A stretch of DNA of 64,000 nt from Amycolatopsis sp. GM8 (GCF_021653975.1 NZ_JAJKFK010000013.1:62001-126000), one strand, 5' to 3'. Shown: positions 26,425-34,749, numbered from the stretch's first letter. Notes: generated from the letters alone by a model not told the origin. Numbers and translations are program-made.

Positions 26425-27597
26425 TCACACCTCGGCGAGCGCCGGGGCCGGGGTCTCCCGCCGGTCGAGCGCGCCCGAGACCGCGGCGATGGACAGGCCC
26501 AGCACCGACAGGACCGCGCCGACCAGGTTGGGCGCGACCAGGCCGAGCCCGCCCGCGATCACCAGGCCGCCGAGGTACGCGCCGATCGAGTTGGCGATGT
26601 TGAACGCCGACTGCACCGCGGCCGAGACCAGCGACGGGGTGCCACCGGCCTTCTGCATGATCCGGGTCTGCATCATCGGGCCGATCATGAACCCGGCGAC
26701 GCCGACCGCGAAGATCGTCACCGCCGCACCGATCTTGCTGTGCGCGGTGAGCGTGAAGATCGCCAGCACCGCGGCGAGCGCGAACAGCGCGACGTACAGG
26801 CTCGGCATCAGCGCGCGGTCGGCCAGCCGCCCGCCCAGCAGGTTGCCGATCGTCATGCCGACGCCGGCGAGCGCGAGCAGCAGCGTCACGTTGCGCGGCG
26901 CGTAGCCCGCCACGTCCGTGAGCATCGGCGTCACGTACGACAGCGACGCGAACACGCCGCCCATCCCGACGGTGACGATGGCGAGCGCGAACCACACCTG
27001 CGGGCGCCGGAACGCGCCGAGTTCGCCGCGCAGCGACGCCTCGGCCGGACGACCCTGGTGCGGTACGAGTCTGGCGATCGCGACGAGCGCGAGCACCCCG
27101 ATCGCCGCGACCACGCCGAACGTCGCGCGCCAGCCGACCTGCTGGCCGAGCAGGGTGCCGAGCGGCACGCCCACCACGTTGGCCAGGGTGAGCCCGAGGA
27201 ACATCATCGACACGGCCTTGGCCCGGTTGCCCGGCTCGACCAGGCTGGACGCGACCACGGCCCCGGCCCCGAAGAACGCGCCGTGCGGCAGCCCGGCGAT
27301 GAAGCGGAAGAGCACGCCGAACTCCTGGTTCGGCGAGAGCGAGAACAGCACGTTGCCGAGCGTGAACAGGGCCATCATCAACAGCAACATGGTCTTGCGC
27401 GGCAACCGGACGGCGACCGCGGTGAGCAGGGGCGCGCCGACGACGACGCCGAGCGCGTAACCCGTGATCAGGTAGCCGGCCGAGGGAATCGACACCCCGA
27501 AGTCGGCGGCCGCCTGCGGGAGCACACCCATCATGACGAACTCGGTGGTGCCGATTCCGAAGGCACCGATGGCCAGCGCGATGAGCGCGACGGGCAC
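26425..27597 (-). CDS. MFS transporter, DHA1/AraJ-like exporter
   Basis: A 12-helix major facilitator of 390 residues. It starts PVALIALAIGAFGIGTTEFVMMGVLPQ, a stretch typical of drug/sugar exporters such as AraJ, CmlA and YdhP, and the helix 2-3 loop is VRLPRKTMLLL. The conserved GLPHGAFFG in helix 4 also fits that group. GTG 27597 is chosen because AAAGGAG stands at proper distance; ATG 27630 would add 11 residues. A 25-nt hairpin lies 94 bp upstream of the start on the outer side. Substrate unknown. Confidence 0.88.
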   Translation of the reverse strand: MPVALIALAIGAFGIGTTEFVMMGVLPQAAADFGVSIPSAGYLITGYALGVVVGAPLLTAVAVRLPRKTMLLLMMALFTLGNVLFSLSPNQEFGVLFRFIAGLPHGAFFGAGAVVASSLVEPGNRAKAVSMMFLGLTLANVVGVPLGTLLGQQVGWRATFGVVAAIGVLALVAIARLVPHQGRPAEASLRGELGAFRRPQVWFALAIVTVGMGGVFASLSYVTPMLTDVAGYAPRNVTLLLALAGVGMTIGNLLGGRLADRALMPSLYVALFALAAVLAIFTLTAHSKIGAAVTIFAVGVAGFMIGPMMQTRIMQKAGGTPSLVSAAVQSAFNIANSIGAYLGGLVIAGGLGLVAPNLVGAVLSVLGLSIAAVSGALDRRETPAPALAEV

Positions 27598-27690
27598 GGG
27601 TCTCCTTTCTGTGGCTTCTCTGTGCTGCATCGATACAGAGTGGTGGCATGAAAGAAGGACAGCCTGTGCGCGTCACGGCGCGTGGACTGT

Positions 27691-27715
27691 CCCGCCGTTC
27701 AGTGTGAACGGCGGG
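27691..27715. repeat. Perfect 11-bp hairpin
   Basis: CCCGCCGTTCA (27691-27701) and TGAACGGCGGG (27705-27715) with a GTG loop. It is followed on + by a G-rich stretch, not a T-run, so it is not an ordinary terminator for + transcripts. Confidence 0.6.
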
Positions 27716-27792
27716 GGAGGGGGTTGTCATCCCTTGGCGGGCGTGACGATTGTTACGTAACGCCGCTGGTCGGAGGTGGGTTGGGGAGTGAC

Positions 27793-27885
27793 GCGCCTTG
27801 GGGTGACGGGGTTCCGTGCGGGGGCGCCTTGGGGTGGCGGGTCCGGCGTTGGGGGGTGTCTTTGGGGGTGACGGGTGCCGTGCGG
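27793..27885 (+). repeat. Three imperfect G-rich direct repeats
   Basis: Units begin at 27793 (GCGCCTTGGGGTGACGGGG), 27824 (GCGCCTTGGGGTGGCGGG) and 27858 (GTCTTTGGGGGTGACGGG), each followed by a CCGTGCG- or CCGGCG-like tail. The many runs of three to six G could form quadruplexes on the + strand. Confidence 0.55.
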
Positions 27886-27940
27886 TGCCGGTTGTCGTGC
27901 GTGCCGGCGGTCGCGCCAACCGCCCCGATCGCGCGAGGGT

Positions 27941-28004
27941 CTAACGGTCGCCATACCGCGTCAAGGCGGGAAAGCGTGCCTTGACCCGGCATGGCGACCG
28001 TTAG
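27941..28004. repeat. 64-nt near-perfect palindrome
   Basis: CTAACGGTCGCCAT (27941-27954) pairs with ATGGCGACCGTTAG (27991-28004), and inside it TCAAGGC (27961-27967) with GCCTTGA (27978-27984). The short joints also pair except at two positions, giving 25 of 27 pairs around a 10-nt loop. It could be a terminator for DUF1918, a REP-like palindromic repeat, or a structured RNA. No T-run follows. Confidence 0.75.
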
Positions 28005-28087
28005 GGCGCTGGGGATCGGGGTGGTGGCTCCGGAGTGGGCGGTCGCTGGTTCCGGGGCGTTGCCGGGTGGCGGCTTGGTGGCGTGTG

Positions 28088-28276
28088 TCAGTCTGTTTGT
28101 GTGTCGATTTCGCAGTCGGAGCCTGGGTAGAAGAGGGACTCGTGGCCGTCGGCGAAGCGCACTAGGTAGGGCGGTTCGCCGTTTTGGCCTCGTACCTCGA
28201 CGATTTCACCTTGTTGTTCGCCGGAGCCTACGGTCCGGCCGTGCACGAGTATGCGGTCTCCGACGGTTGCGCGCAT
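28088..28276 (-). CDS. DUF1918 domain protein
   Basis: A 62-residue single-domain protein. VGDRILVHGRTVG at the start and PPYLVRFADGHESLFYPGSD near the end are the DUF1918 signature, an SH3-like small beta barrel frequent in actinobacteria. Function is unknown. ATG 28276 has the strong Shine-Dalgarno GGAGGTG 5 nt upstream. It stands alone, followed downstream by the palindrome at 27941-28004. Confidence 0.85.
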   Translation of the reverse strand: MRATVGDRILVHGRTVGSGEQQGEIVEVRGQNGEPPYLVRFADGHESLFYPGSDCEIDTQTD

Positions 28277-28400
28277 GTGACACCTCCGCTTTGCATCAGC
28301 GTAATGCCGCTCGCCTGCCGCGTCGACTTTTCGTGGATCGCTGAAATCGCAACAAAAAACCGATCATGAAACGACCGGCGAACGTCCACACCGGACAGTG

Positions 28401-28976
28401 CTACTGCGCCTTGGCGGCGGCCTTCGCGGCCTTCTTGAACGCGCGCACCTCGGCCAGCGTCTGGGCGCTCGTGACGTCCGCGATGGACCGCCGTGAGCCC
28501 TCGTCGCCGTACGCGCCGGCGGCCTCACGCCACCCCGCGGGCTTGACGCCGCGCTGTTTTCCCAACAGTGCAAGGAAGATCCGCGCCTTCTGCTCGCCGT
28601 AGCCGGGCAGTGCCTTGAGTCGCTTGAGGACTTCCTTGCCGTCCGGCTTACCGTCGGTCCAGATCGCGTCGGTCTGCCCGTCGTAGTGCTCGACGATGTA
28701 GCGCGCGAGCGCGTGCACCCGGCGGCCCATCGACCCGCCGTAGCGGTGGATCGCCGGCTTCTCCACGCACAGCTCGACGAACTCGTCCTCGTCGGCTTCG
28801 GCGATCCTGGTGACGCTGAAGCCGCCCATCCGGTCGGCGATCTTCCTCGGCCCGGCGAAGGCGATCTCCATCGCCACCTGCTGATCGAGCAGCATGCCCG
28901 TGAGCAGCGCAAACGGGTCTTCGCTCAGCAGCATGTCGGCCTCGGCGTCGCCGGTCAGGTGCAGCGTCTTGGGCAT
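28401..28976 (-). CDS. HhH-GPD type base-excision repair protein
   Basis: A 191-residue protein of the helix-hairpin-helix DNA glycosylase superfamily. The first half (EDPFALLTGMLLDQQVAMEIAFAGP) matches the N-terminal helices of the fold; the hairpin LPGYGEQKA is at 123-131, followed by ARIFLALLGKQRGVKPAGW. The catalytic Asp that normally sits about 18 residues after the hairpin is not obvious, so it may be a DNA-binding relative or use other chemistry. The Lys/Ala-rich tail (KKAAKAAAKAQ) could bind DNA. Start ATG 28976. No LexA or TTGTCR element is visible upstream. Confidence 0.8.
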   Translation of the reverse strand: MPKTLHLTGDAEADMLLSEDPFALLTGMLLDQQVAMEIAFAGPRKIADRMGGFSVTRIAEADEDEFVELCVEKPAIHRYGGSMGRRVHALARYIVEHYDGQTDAIWTDGKPDGKEVLKRLKALPGYGEQKARIFLALLGKQRGVKPAGWREAAGAYGDEGSRRSIADVTSAQTLAEVRAFKKAAKAAAKAQ

Positions 28977-29020
28977 GACGCCATCTTCGCACGTGACCGG
29001 ACGGGCGGCTCCGCTTCACC

Positions 29021-29389
29021 TCAGGCGGGTTCGGGCAACTCGTCGAACTCGACGACCTGCCGCACCTCGACCTCGACGTTCTCGAACAGGTCCGCGTACT
29101 GCCCCGCCAGTTCGACCGCTTCGGCCCGGTCCTTGGCGTTGATCAGGCCGAACCCGCCGATGACCTCCTTGGCCTCGGTGAACGGCCCGTCGGTCGCCTT
29201 GATCCCGGCGCCCTTGGTCTTGCGGACCCGCGCACCCTTCTCGGACGGGTGCACACCCTCGGCGGTGATGAGGATGCCGCGTTCGCTCCAGTCCTGGATG
29301 AACGCGCCCATCTTCTCGATGAACTCCTGGCTGGGGTTCCAGTTGACGGGGTCGCTCTCGGCGAGCCGGTGCATCATGAGAAACCGCAT
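29021..29389 (-). CDS. YCII-related (DGPF) protein
   Basis: A 122-residue member of the YCII/DGPF family. The N-terminus MRFLMMHRLAES and the motif DGPFTEAKEVIGGF (67-80) are diagnostic. Such proteins adopt a dimeric ferredoxin-like barrel and often occur with ECF sigma factors; none is next to this one. ATG 29389 has AGGAGCAAGCG upstream. Function is not established. Confidence 0.85.
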   Translation of the reverse strand: MRFLMMHRLAESDPVNWNPSQEFIEKMGAFIQDWSERGILITAEGVHPSEKGARVRKTKGAGIKATDGPFTEAKEVIGGFGLINAKDRAEAVELAGQYADLFENVEVEVRQVVEFDELPEPA

Positions 29390-29476
29390 CGCTTGCTCCT
29401 TATGTCTCGGTTCGATCAGCCGACACTCCCGCGTCGAACGAGCACACCCCGTTTCGACAAACGCTCCGGCGATTTT

Positions 29477-30316
29477 CTACGCGAGCGGAGTGAGCGCCTC
29501 CGCCAGCGGTTCCAAGATGCCGGGCTTCGCGCGGAGCGGCGGGATCACCACGATCATGTCGACGCCCGCCTCCTTGTACTCGGCCACCTTCTCCACCGCG
29601 GGCCCGATCCCGGTCTCCGGGTCGATCGCCACGTTCACCGAGCACACGATGTCCGCCGGGTTGCGGCCGACCTCGTCGCACCGCACGAGCAGCGTCTCCT
29701 TGAGCGCCTTCCAGTCCGCCGGGCTCTGCACGATCGCGTTCCAGTGCTGCGCCCACAACGCGACCGCGCGCAGCGTCCGGCGCGGGCCGCGGCCGCCGAT
29801 GACGATCGGCGGGTGCGGGCGCTGCACGGGCTTCGGCTCGCAGCGGGCCTCCGTCAGCTTGAAATACTTGCCGTCGAAATTCGCTACCTCCTTCGACAGC
29901 AGCTCGATGATCACCTGCACGCCCTCGTCGAACAGGTCGAACCGCTGGCGCAGCGGCGGCAGTTCGATGCCGTAGGCGTCGCACTCCTGCTGGTTCCAGC
30001 CCGCGCCGACGCCGAGCTCCAGCCGTCCTTCGGAGATGACGTCGATCGTCGCGGCCATGTTCGCCAGCACCGCCGGGTGCCGGTAGATCATGCCGCTGAC
30101 CTGGCAGCCGAGCCGGATCCGGCGGGTCACCGACGCCATCGCGGCGAGCATCGACCAGCCCTCGTAGTTCGGCCCGGCCGGATCACCGGTCAACGGGTAG
30201 AAGTGGTCCCAGTTCCAGGCCGATTCGAACAGTTCGATGTCGTCCGCGGCGACCCAGACGTCCCGCATCTGGGCCCAGGTGGTGTGTTCGGGCCTGGTCT
30301 TGATACCGAATCGCAT
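29477..30316 (-). CDS. LLM-class F420-dependent oxidoreductase
   Basis: A 279-residue TIM-barrel oxidoreductase of the luciferase-like family. It shows [15 protein letters not shown] near the N-terminus, [33 protein letters not shown] and the family mark [21 protein letters not shown], then [20 protein letters not shown]. These features point to F420H2-dependent members rather than flavin monooxygenases, in line with an actinobacterial host that makes F420. Start ATG 30316. The substrate is unknown. The 169 bp upstream are shared with the divergent isocitrate dehydrogenase gene. Confidence 0.88.
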   Translation of the reverse strand: MRFGIKTRPEHTTWAQMRDVWVAADDIELFESAWNWDHFYPLTGDPAGPNYEGWSMLAAMASVTRRIRLGCQVSGMIYRHPAVLANMAATIDVISEGRLELGVGAGWNQQECDAYGIELPPLRQRFDLFDEGVQVIIELLSKEVANFDGKYFKLTEARCEPKPVQRPHPPIVIGGRGPRRTLRAVALWAQHWNAIVQSPADWKALKETLLVRCDEVGRNPADIVCSVNVAIDPETGIGPAVEKVAEYKEAGVDMIVVIPPLRAKPGILEPLAEALTPLA

Positions 30317-30485
30317 GGGGCAAACCTATGCCGAACCCGGTGACCGCGGCCACGCGCGGGCACTGCGAGACTGGGCCTTCGTCACCACTTGCGGCGCCGC
30401 GCTGTTGCTAGCAGTACGCTTGTACCGCATACCACAGCTTCGAAGAACGAAACCGCGAGGACCCGCGAGAGGAGCACCGCCGCTC

Positions 30486-31709
30486 ATGGCCAAGATCAAG
30501 GTCGAGGGCACCGTCGTCGAGCTCGACGGCGACGAGATGACCCGCATCATCTGGCAGTTCATCAAGGACAAGCTCATCCATCCGTATCTGGATGTCAACC
30601 TGGCCTACTACGATCTTGGCATCGAGGAGCGGGACCGCACCGACGACCAGATCACCATCGACGCGGCGAACGCGATCAAGGAGCACGGGGTCGGCGTCAA
30701 GTGCGCCACCATCACTCCCGACGAGGCGCGCGTCGAGGAGTTCGGCCTGAAGAAGATGTGGCGGAGCCCGAACGGCACCATCCGCAACATCCTCGGCGGC
30801 GTCGTATTCCGCGAGCCGATCATCATCCAGAACATCCCGCGGCTGGTCCCGGGCTGGAACAAGCCGATCATCATCGGCCGGCACGCGCACGGCGACCAGT
30901 ACAAGGCCACCGACTTCAAGGTCCCCGGCCCCGGCACGGTCACCATCACGTACACGCCCGAGGACGGCTCCGAGCCGATGGAGTTCGAGGTCGCGAAGTT
31001 CCCCGAGGGCGGCGGCGTCGCGATGGGCATGTACAACTTCCGCAAGTCGATCGAGGACTTCGCGCGCGCGTCGCTGCAGTACGGCCTCGACCGCGGCTTC
31101 CCGGTCTACCTGTCGACGAAGAACACGATCCTCAAGGCCTACGACGGCATGTTCAAGGACGTGTTCGCCGAGGTCTTCGAGGCCGAGTTCAAGGCGGACT
31201 TCGACGCCAAGGGCCTGACCTACGAGCACCGGCTGATCGACGACATGGTCGCCGCCTCGCTCAAGTGGGAGGGCGGCTACCTCTGGGCCACCAAGAACTA
31301 CGACGGTGACGTCCAGTCCGACACCGTGGCGCAGGGCTTCGGCTCGCTCGGCCTGATGACGTCGGTGCTGCGCACCCCGGACGGCAAGACCGTCGAGGCC
31401 GAGGCCGCGCACGGCACCGTGACCCGGCACTACCGCCAGCACCAGCAGGGCAAGCCGACCTCGACGAACCCGATCGCGTCGATCTTCGCCTGGACCCGGG
31501 GCCTGGAGCACCGCGGCAAGCTGGACGGCAACTCGGAGCTGATCGGCTTCGCGAACAAGCTGGAGCAGGTCGTCATCGAGACCGTCGAGAGCGGCAAGAT
31601 GACCAAGGACCTCGCGCTGCTGGTCGGCAAGGACCAGCCGTTCCAGACCACCGAGGAGTTCCTCGGGACGCTGGACGAGAACCTGGCCAAGAAGATCAGC
31701 CAGGGCTGA
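30486..31709 (+). CDS. icd: NADP-dependent isocitrate dehydrogenase, homodimeric type
   Basis: Oxidises isocitrate to 2-oxoglutarate in the TCA cycle. At 407 residues with [22 protein letters not shown] at the start it is the eukaryotic-like dimeric class, not the monomeric 80-kDa enzyme. Substrate-binding [34 protein letters not shown] and metal-binding [28 protein letters not shown] (in parts) are intact. The start ATG 30486 is preceded by GAGAGGAG at a rather long 11 nt. A strong terminator follows 9 nt after the stop. Confidence 0.96.
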   Translation: MAKIKVEGTVVELDGDEMTRIIWQFIKDKLIHPYLDVNLAYYDLGIEERDRTDDQITIDAANAIKEHGVGVKCATITPDEARVEEFGLKKMWRSPNGTIRNILGGVVFREPIIIQNIPRLVPGWNKPIIIGRHAHGDQYKATDFKVPGPGTVTITYTPEDGSEPMEFEVAKFPEGGGVAMGMYNFRKSIEDFARASLQYGLDRGFPVYLSTKNTILKAYDGMFKDVFAEVFEAEFKADFDAKGLTYEHRLIDDMVAASLKWEGGYLWATKNYDGDVQSDTVAQGFGSLGLMTSVLRTPDGKTVEAEAAHGTVTRHYRQHQQGKPTSTNPIASIFAWTRGLEHRGKLDGNSELIGFANKLEQVVIETVESGKMTKDLALLVGKDQPFQTTEEFLGTLDENLAKKISQG

Positions 31710-31718
31710 CGTTTGCCG

Positions 31719-31757
31719 CGAAAGGGCGCGCACCGGTTCGCCGGGCGCGCCCTTTCG
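31719..31757 (+). terminator. Terminator of the isocitrate dehydrogenase gene
   Basis: CGAAAGGGCGCGC (31719-31731) and GCGCGCCCTTTCG (31745-31757) form a perfect 13-bp stem with a 13-nt loop. Confidence 0.85.
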
Positions 31758-31821
31758 TCACTTGATGTGACGGCCTGGTCACCGGGTTGCGGCCACCGGG
31801 TGGTTTCGCCCCCTTGACCTG

Positions 31822-31849
31822 TTGCCGGCCAACTTTGTGTGGCTACCCT
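31822..31849 (+). promoter_or_regulatory. Sigma-70-like promoter of the SH3-domain gene
   Basis: TTGCCG (31822-31827), 16-nt spacer, TACCCT (31844-31849). A start near 31856 gives a leader of about 34 nt with GAGGAGAG before ATG 31890. Confidence 0.5.
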
Positions 31850-31889
31850 TACTCGCGAGCGCGTGCGGAGATCGTCGAGGAGAGCCCCC

Positions 31890-32213
31890 ATGATCCTGGG
31901 AATTCCGAAGAAGGCCCTGATCATTCTCGCCGTGCTGGCCGGGGTCGGGATCATCTACGTGATGGGCGTCGACAAGCAGGCGTCCGAGGGCGCGACCGGC
32001 GGCGGGTCGACCGGCTGCAAGATGTCGGTCACCGCGGATGTGCTGAACGTGCGGGCCGCGCCCGACGCGAACGCCCAGATCGTCGGCAAGTTCAACCAGA
32101 ACGCGCAGACCGGCGCGGAGCCGGTGGTGCAGAACGGTTTCCGCAAGCTGGCCGACAACAAGTGGGCGAAGACCGACTTCCTCAAGGCGATCGACGGCAC
32201 GAACTGCGGCTGA
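31890..32213 (+). CDS. Membrane-anchored SH3-like domain protein
   Basis: A 107-residue protein with one N-terminal transmembrane helix (about 9-26), a short Gly/Ser linker, and an extracellular bacterial SH3 domain (VLNVRAAPDANAQIVGKF at 51-68). Such domains bind cell-wall peptides or peptidoglycan. Two cysteines, C43 and C106, bracket the domain and could form a disulfide. ATG 31890 follows GAGGAGAG; longer in-frame starts upstream add only an Arg-rich leader. Its partner is unknown. xthA starts 112 bp downstream under its own promoter. Confidence 0.7.
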   Translation: MILGIPKKALIILAVLAGVGIIYVMGVDKQASEGATGGGSTGCKMSVTADVLNVRAAPDANAQIVGKFNQNAQTGAEPVVQNGFRKLADNKWAKTDFLKAIDGTNCG

Positions 32214-32295
32214 TCTCCAGGCCGCGCGTCGAAGACCGCGCGCCAGCTCGGCGACGGAAACCGAGCGATCACTGCCGGTCGCGTCGCGGGAGGAA

Positions 32296-32318
32296 TTGTC
32301 GGGGGGCGCCGGTAACCT
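32296..32318 (+). promoter_or_regulatory. PafBC-type (RecA-NDp) promoter of xthA
   Basis: TTGTCG (32296-32301), exactly 11 nt, TAACCT (32313-32318), a full match to TTGTCR-N11-TAnnnT. Seven nt later stands the GTG start codon, so the transcript is leaderless. This is the cleanest of the three such promoters in the window. Confidence 0.75.
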
Positions 32319-32325
32319 GCGGGAT

Positions 32326-33120
32326 GTGCTGACCATCTCCACCGTGAACGTCAACGGCATGCGTGCCGCCGCCAAGAAGGGCTTCGTCGACTGGCTCGCC
32401 GCGAGCGGGTCGGACGTGGTCGCCTGCCAGGAGGTGCGGGCCGAGGCGAGTCAGCTGCCCGAGGAGGTCGTGGCGCCGCTGGGCTGGCATGCGCACCACG
32501 CCGCGGCCGCGGTCAAGGGGCGCAACGGGGTGTCGGTGTACAGCAGGGTCCAGCCGGAGGAGGTGCGCACGGGCTTCGGTGAGCCGGAGTTCGAGGACAG
32601 CGGGCGCTACCTCCAGGTGCATTTGCCGGGTCTGGTCGCGGCGAGCCTGTACCTGCCGAGCGGTGATGTGGGCACGCCGCGGCAGGAGGAGAAGGAACGG
32701 TTCATGGCCGCGTTCCTGCCGTACCTGGTCGAGTTGCGGGCGAAGGCCGAGGCGGCGGGCTCGGAGGTGGTGGTGCTGGGGGACTGGAACATCGCACACC
32801 GCGAGGCCGATCTGAAGGCCTGGAAGACGAATCAGAAGAACTCGGGCTTCCTGCCGGAGGAGCGGGCGTGGCTGAGCCGGGTGTACGACGAGGCCGGGTA
32901 TGTGGACGTGCAGCGCAAGCTCGCCCCGGAGGGCCCGGGCCCGTACACGTGGTGGTCCTACCGCGGCAAGGCCTTCGACAACGACGCCGGCTGGCGGATC
33001 GACCTGCAGGTCGCGACCCCGGGCCTGGCCGCGCGAGCGGTGTCGGCGACCGTGGAGCGCGCCCCCACCTACGCCGAACGGTGGTCGGACCACGCCCCGC
33101 TGACGGTGGTCTACGAGTAG
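32326..33120 (+). CDS. xthA: Exodeoxyribonuclease III / AP endonuclease
   Basis: A 264-residue Mg-dependent endonuclease of the EEP superfamily that cuts at abasic sites and removes 3' blocking groups in base-excision repair. Key elements are NVNGMRAAAKKGF, the metal-binding E36 in ACQEVRAE, catalytic D and N in LGDWNIAHREADLKAWK, and the final SDHAPLTVVYE. GTG 32326 gives the canonical N-terminus and is placed directly at the expected transcription start, so it is leaderless. Control by the damage-type promoter at 32296-32318 is inferred. The 3' end overlaps the convergent DUF4291 gene by 10 bp. Confidence 0.94.
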   Translation: MLTISTVNVNGMRAAAKKGFVDWLAASGSDVVACQEVRAEASQLPEEVVAPLGWHAHHAAAAVKGRNGVSVYSRVQPEEVRTGFGEPEFEDSGRYLQVHLPGLVAASLYLPSGDVGTPRQEEKERFMAAFLPYLVELRAKAEAAGSEVVVLGDWNIAHREADLKAWKTNQKNSGFLPEERAWLSRVYDEAGYVDVQRKLAPEGPGPYTWWSYRGKAFDNDAGWRIDLQVATPGLAARAVSATVERAPTYAERWSDHAPLTVVYE

Positions 33121-33566
33121 TCGCGCTCCACCGGCAGCAGGGCGCGTGCCGCGGCGCGGTCGCCTTTTTCGACGAGGGCGTGGATTTCGTGCGCCAGCGC
33201 CGTGCGGTCGGTCAGGCCCACGATCCACTCCCGTGTGTACCGCCGGGCGGCCTCACCGCCGAGGCCGATCTGGATGGCGCGTTCGGGCTGTGGCTTCAGG
33301 TCCAGGTCCTTGTCCGGGTCCCACTGGATCCGCACCGGCGACGCGGCCAGCTGCCGCCGCCAGTCCTCCTCGTCCCGGTACTCCGCCGGGTCGAACGCCG
33401 ACAGGCACGAATTACTCAACGCCCAGTCGAAACCCGAGCGCGTCATCTCGACCGCCAGCACCCGCTCCTGTCCCGGCTTCGTCGCCCAGCCGCAGCGGTA
33501 CATCATCCACAGGAACGACGGCTTGATCCACGTCATCCGGTCCGGCTTGAACGGCGGCACGAACAT
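33111..33566 (-). CDS. DUF4291 family protein, N-terminally truncated
   Basis: The 151-residue frame matches the DUF4291 family from FVPPFKPDRMTWIKPSFLWMMYR to its end (ARALLPVE). Full-length members begin about 35-45 residues earlier with a conserved ITVYQAY-type segment. Here that part is missing: the in-frame codons before ATG 33566 read ASESALAG, resembling the end of the lost segment, and are stopped by TGA at 33591-33593, right at the end of the NUDIX gene. There is no Shine-Dalgarno before the ATG. I therefore regard it as a gene remnant formed by a deletion at the NUDIX boundary, although a shortened protein may still be made. The family's function is unknown. Confidence 0.7.
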   Translation of the reverse strand: MFVPPFKPDRMTWIKPSFLWMMYRCGWATKPGQERVLAVEMTRSGFDWALSNSCLSAFDPAEYRDEEDWRRQLAASPVRIQWDPDKDLDLKPQPERAIQIGLGGEAARRYTREWIVGLTDRTALAHEIHALVEKGDRAAARALLPVERDYS

Positions 33567-33593
33567 GCCCGCGAGCGCGGATTCACTTGCTCA

Positions 33594-34058
33594 TCAACCC
33601 ACCAGCGCCAGCAGTCGCTCCAGGAACGGCAGTTGGCCCTTCAGCAGCTTCTCCTGGGCCTCCGTCAGGGAAAACCACGCGAAGCGGTCCATCTCCGGGA
33701 ACTCCTGCAGGCGGCCGGACCCCTTCGGCCACTCCATTTCGAACGTGCCCGGTACCGCGAGAGCCGGGTCGAGGTCGCCTTCCAACGCCCACGCCGTCAC
33801 GACCTTGCCGCCGGACTGCCGGACCGAACCGAGTTCCGACAGGGGACCGGACGGCACCGGGAGCCCCAGTTCTTCGGTGAATTCGCGGCGGGCGGCCGCT
33901 TCCGGTGCCTCGTCCGGCTCGTACTCGCCTTTCGGCAGCGACCACCCGCCCGCGTCCTTCCGCGCCCAGAACGGCCCGCCCATGTGTCCCAAAAGGACTT
34001 CGGCCTCACCGTTCACCTTGCGGTACAACAGGATTCCCGCACTCTGCCGGGGACTCAC
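33594..34058 (-). CDS. NUDIX hydrolase
   Basis: A 154-residue nucleotide-diphosphate hydrolase. The Nudix box is complete: G44, E50 and REFTEELGL at 58-66 (Gx5Ex7REUXEEXGU). SAGILLYRKVNGEAEVLLGHMGGPFWARKDAGGWSLPKG, split here by description, is the usual lead-in for small diadenosine/nucleotide hydrolases. GTG 34058 overlaps the stop of the SRPBCC gene by four bases (GTGA), so it belongs to the arsR-type operon. Substrate unknown; house-cleaning of damaged nucleotides is possible. Confidence 0.88.
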   Translation of the reverse strand: MSPRQSAGILLYRKVNGEAEVLLGHMGGPFWARKDAGGWSLPKGEYEPDEAPEAAARREFTEELGLPVPSGPLSELGSVRQSGGKVVTAWALEGDLDPALAVPGTFEMEWPKGSGRLQEFPEMDRFAWFSLTEAQEKLLKGQLPFLERLLALVG

Positions 34059-34747
34059 GCAGCGAACACTCCGTTCAGATACGCACTCAACGCCTGCTCC
34101 GTCCGATCCTTGTCCGCATTCTCCCCGAACAGGTGCGCCGACGCGTCGACGGTGCCGCCGAAGTTGTTGCGGCCGAAGATCCGGTAAAGCGCGTCCGGCG
34201 TGCGAAGGCCGATGAAATACGGGTTCAGATAGTCCACCACCGCATCGGCCGGCGCCAGCCCGGGCAGCTCCAGCCGCACCGGATCACCGACCGCGGAAAC
34301 GCCGAGCGATTTCCGTACCGCGTCCAGCGCCGCCGGATCGGACGACGCCGGCGGACCGCCGACCTCCGCGTACACCGCCGACTTCCCCCCGAAATAGCGC
34401 AGGTACTGGCCGAGCGTGTGGTGATAGAAGTCGGTGTGCTTGCTGGCACCGTCGTACTGGTTGTCCCAGTCGTCGGTGAGGATTCCACTGTGGACATACC
34501 GCAGCGCCGCGGTGCCGCCGTCACGGGCGGAGATGATGAAGTCGAGCGCGTTGAACCAGCCGTCCTCACCATCCTGCCGGACGGTGAACCGGTTCGGCGG
34601 CTCCCAGTTCTTGACGATCGGGTCGCCGGGCTCCGGCGCGGGCGTCGGGAACATCCAGTTCGCGGTGCCCGTGGTGACCGCGGCGAAGACCTCCTCCGGT
34701 GTGGCCGGCAGCACGACTTCCCGCTCGATCGCGAATTCCTTGCTCAT
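34055..34747 (-). CDS. SRPBCC/AHSA1 domain protein
   Basis: A 230-residue START-like protein. The N-terminal AHSA1-type half begins FAIEREVVLPATPEEVFAAVTTG and binds a hydrophobic ligand in a helix-grip fold; the C-terminal half contains another ligand-cavity-like region. I chose ATG 34747 because AAGGAGAA stands 4-9 nt from it; ATG 34753 overlaps the ArsR stop but is too close to the Shine-Dalgarno. SRPBCC genes are often paired with ArsR regulators, as here, and respond to the same unknown stress or ligand. Confidence 0.85.
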   Translation of the reverse strand: MSKEFAIEREVVLPATPEEVFAAVTTGTANWMFPTPAPEPGDPIVKNWEPPNRFTVRQDGEDGWFNALDFIISARDGGTAALRYVHSGILTDDWDNQYDGASKHTDFYHHTLGQYLRYFGGKSAVYAEVGGPPASSDPAALDAVRKSLGVSAVGDPVRLELPGLAPADAVVDYLNPYFIGLRTPDALYRIFGRNNFGGTVDASAHLFGENADKDRTEQALSAYLNGVFAA

Positions 34748-34749
34748 CT

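Larger units (their letters stand above)
27598..28087. other. Repeat-rich non-coding region
   Basis: 490 bp without a gene. It contains the MFS promoter region, a perfect hairpin (27691-27715), three imperfect 28-bp G-rich repeats (27793-27885) and a 64-nt palindrome (27941-28004). Strong strand bias (G on +) is visible from 27710 to 27900. Confidence 0.7.

Noticed and set aside
27793-27885. CRISPR-like spacing of repeats
   Set aside because: Units are imperfect, spacers are 3-6 nt, and no cas genes are present.
30226-30242. TCGAACAGTTCGA resembling an SOS box inside the oxidoreductase gene
   Set aside because: Spacing between half-sites is one base instead of four and it lies inside coding sequence.
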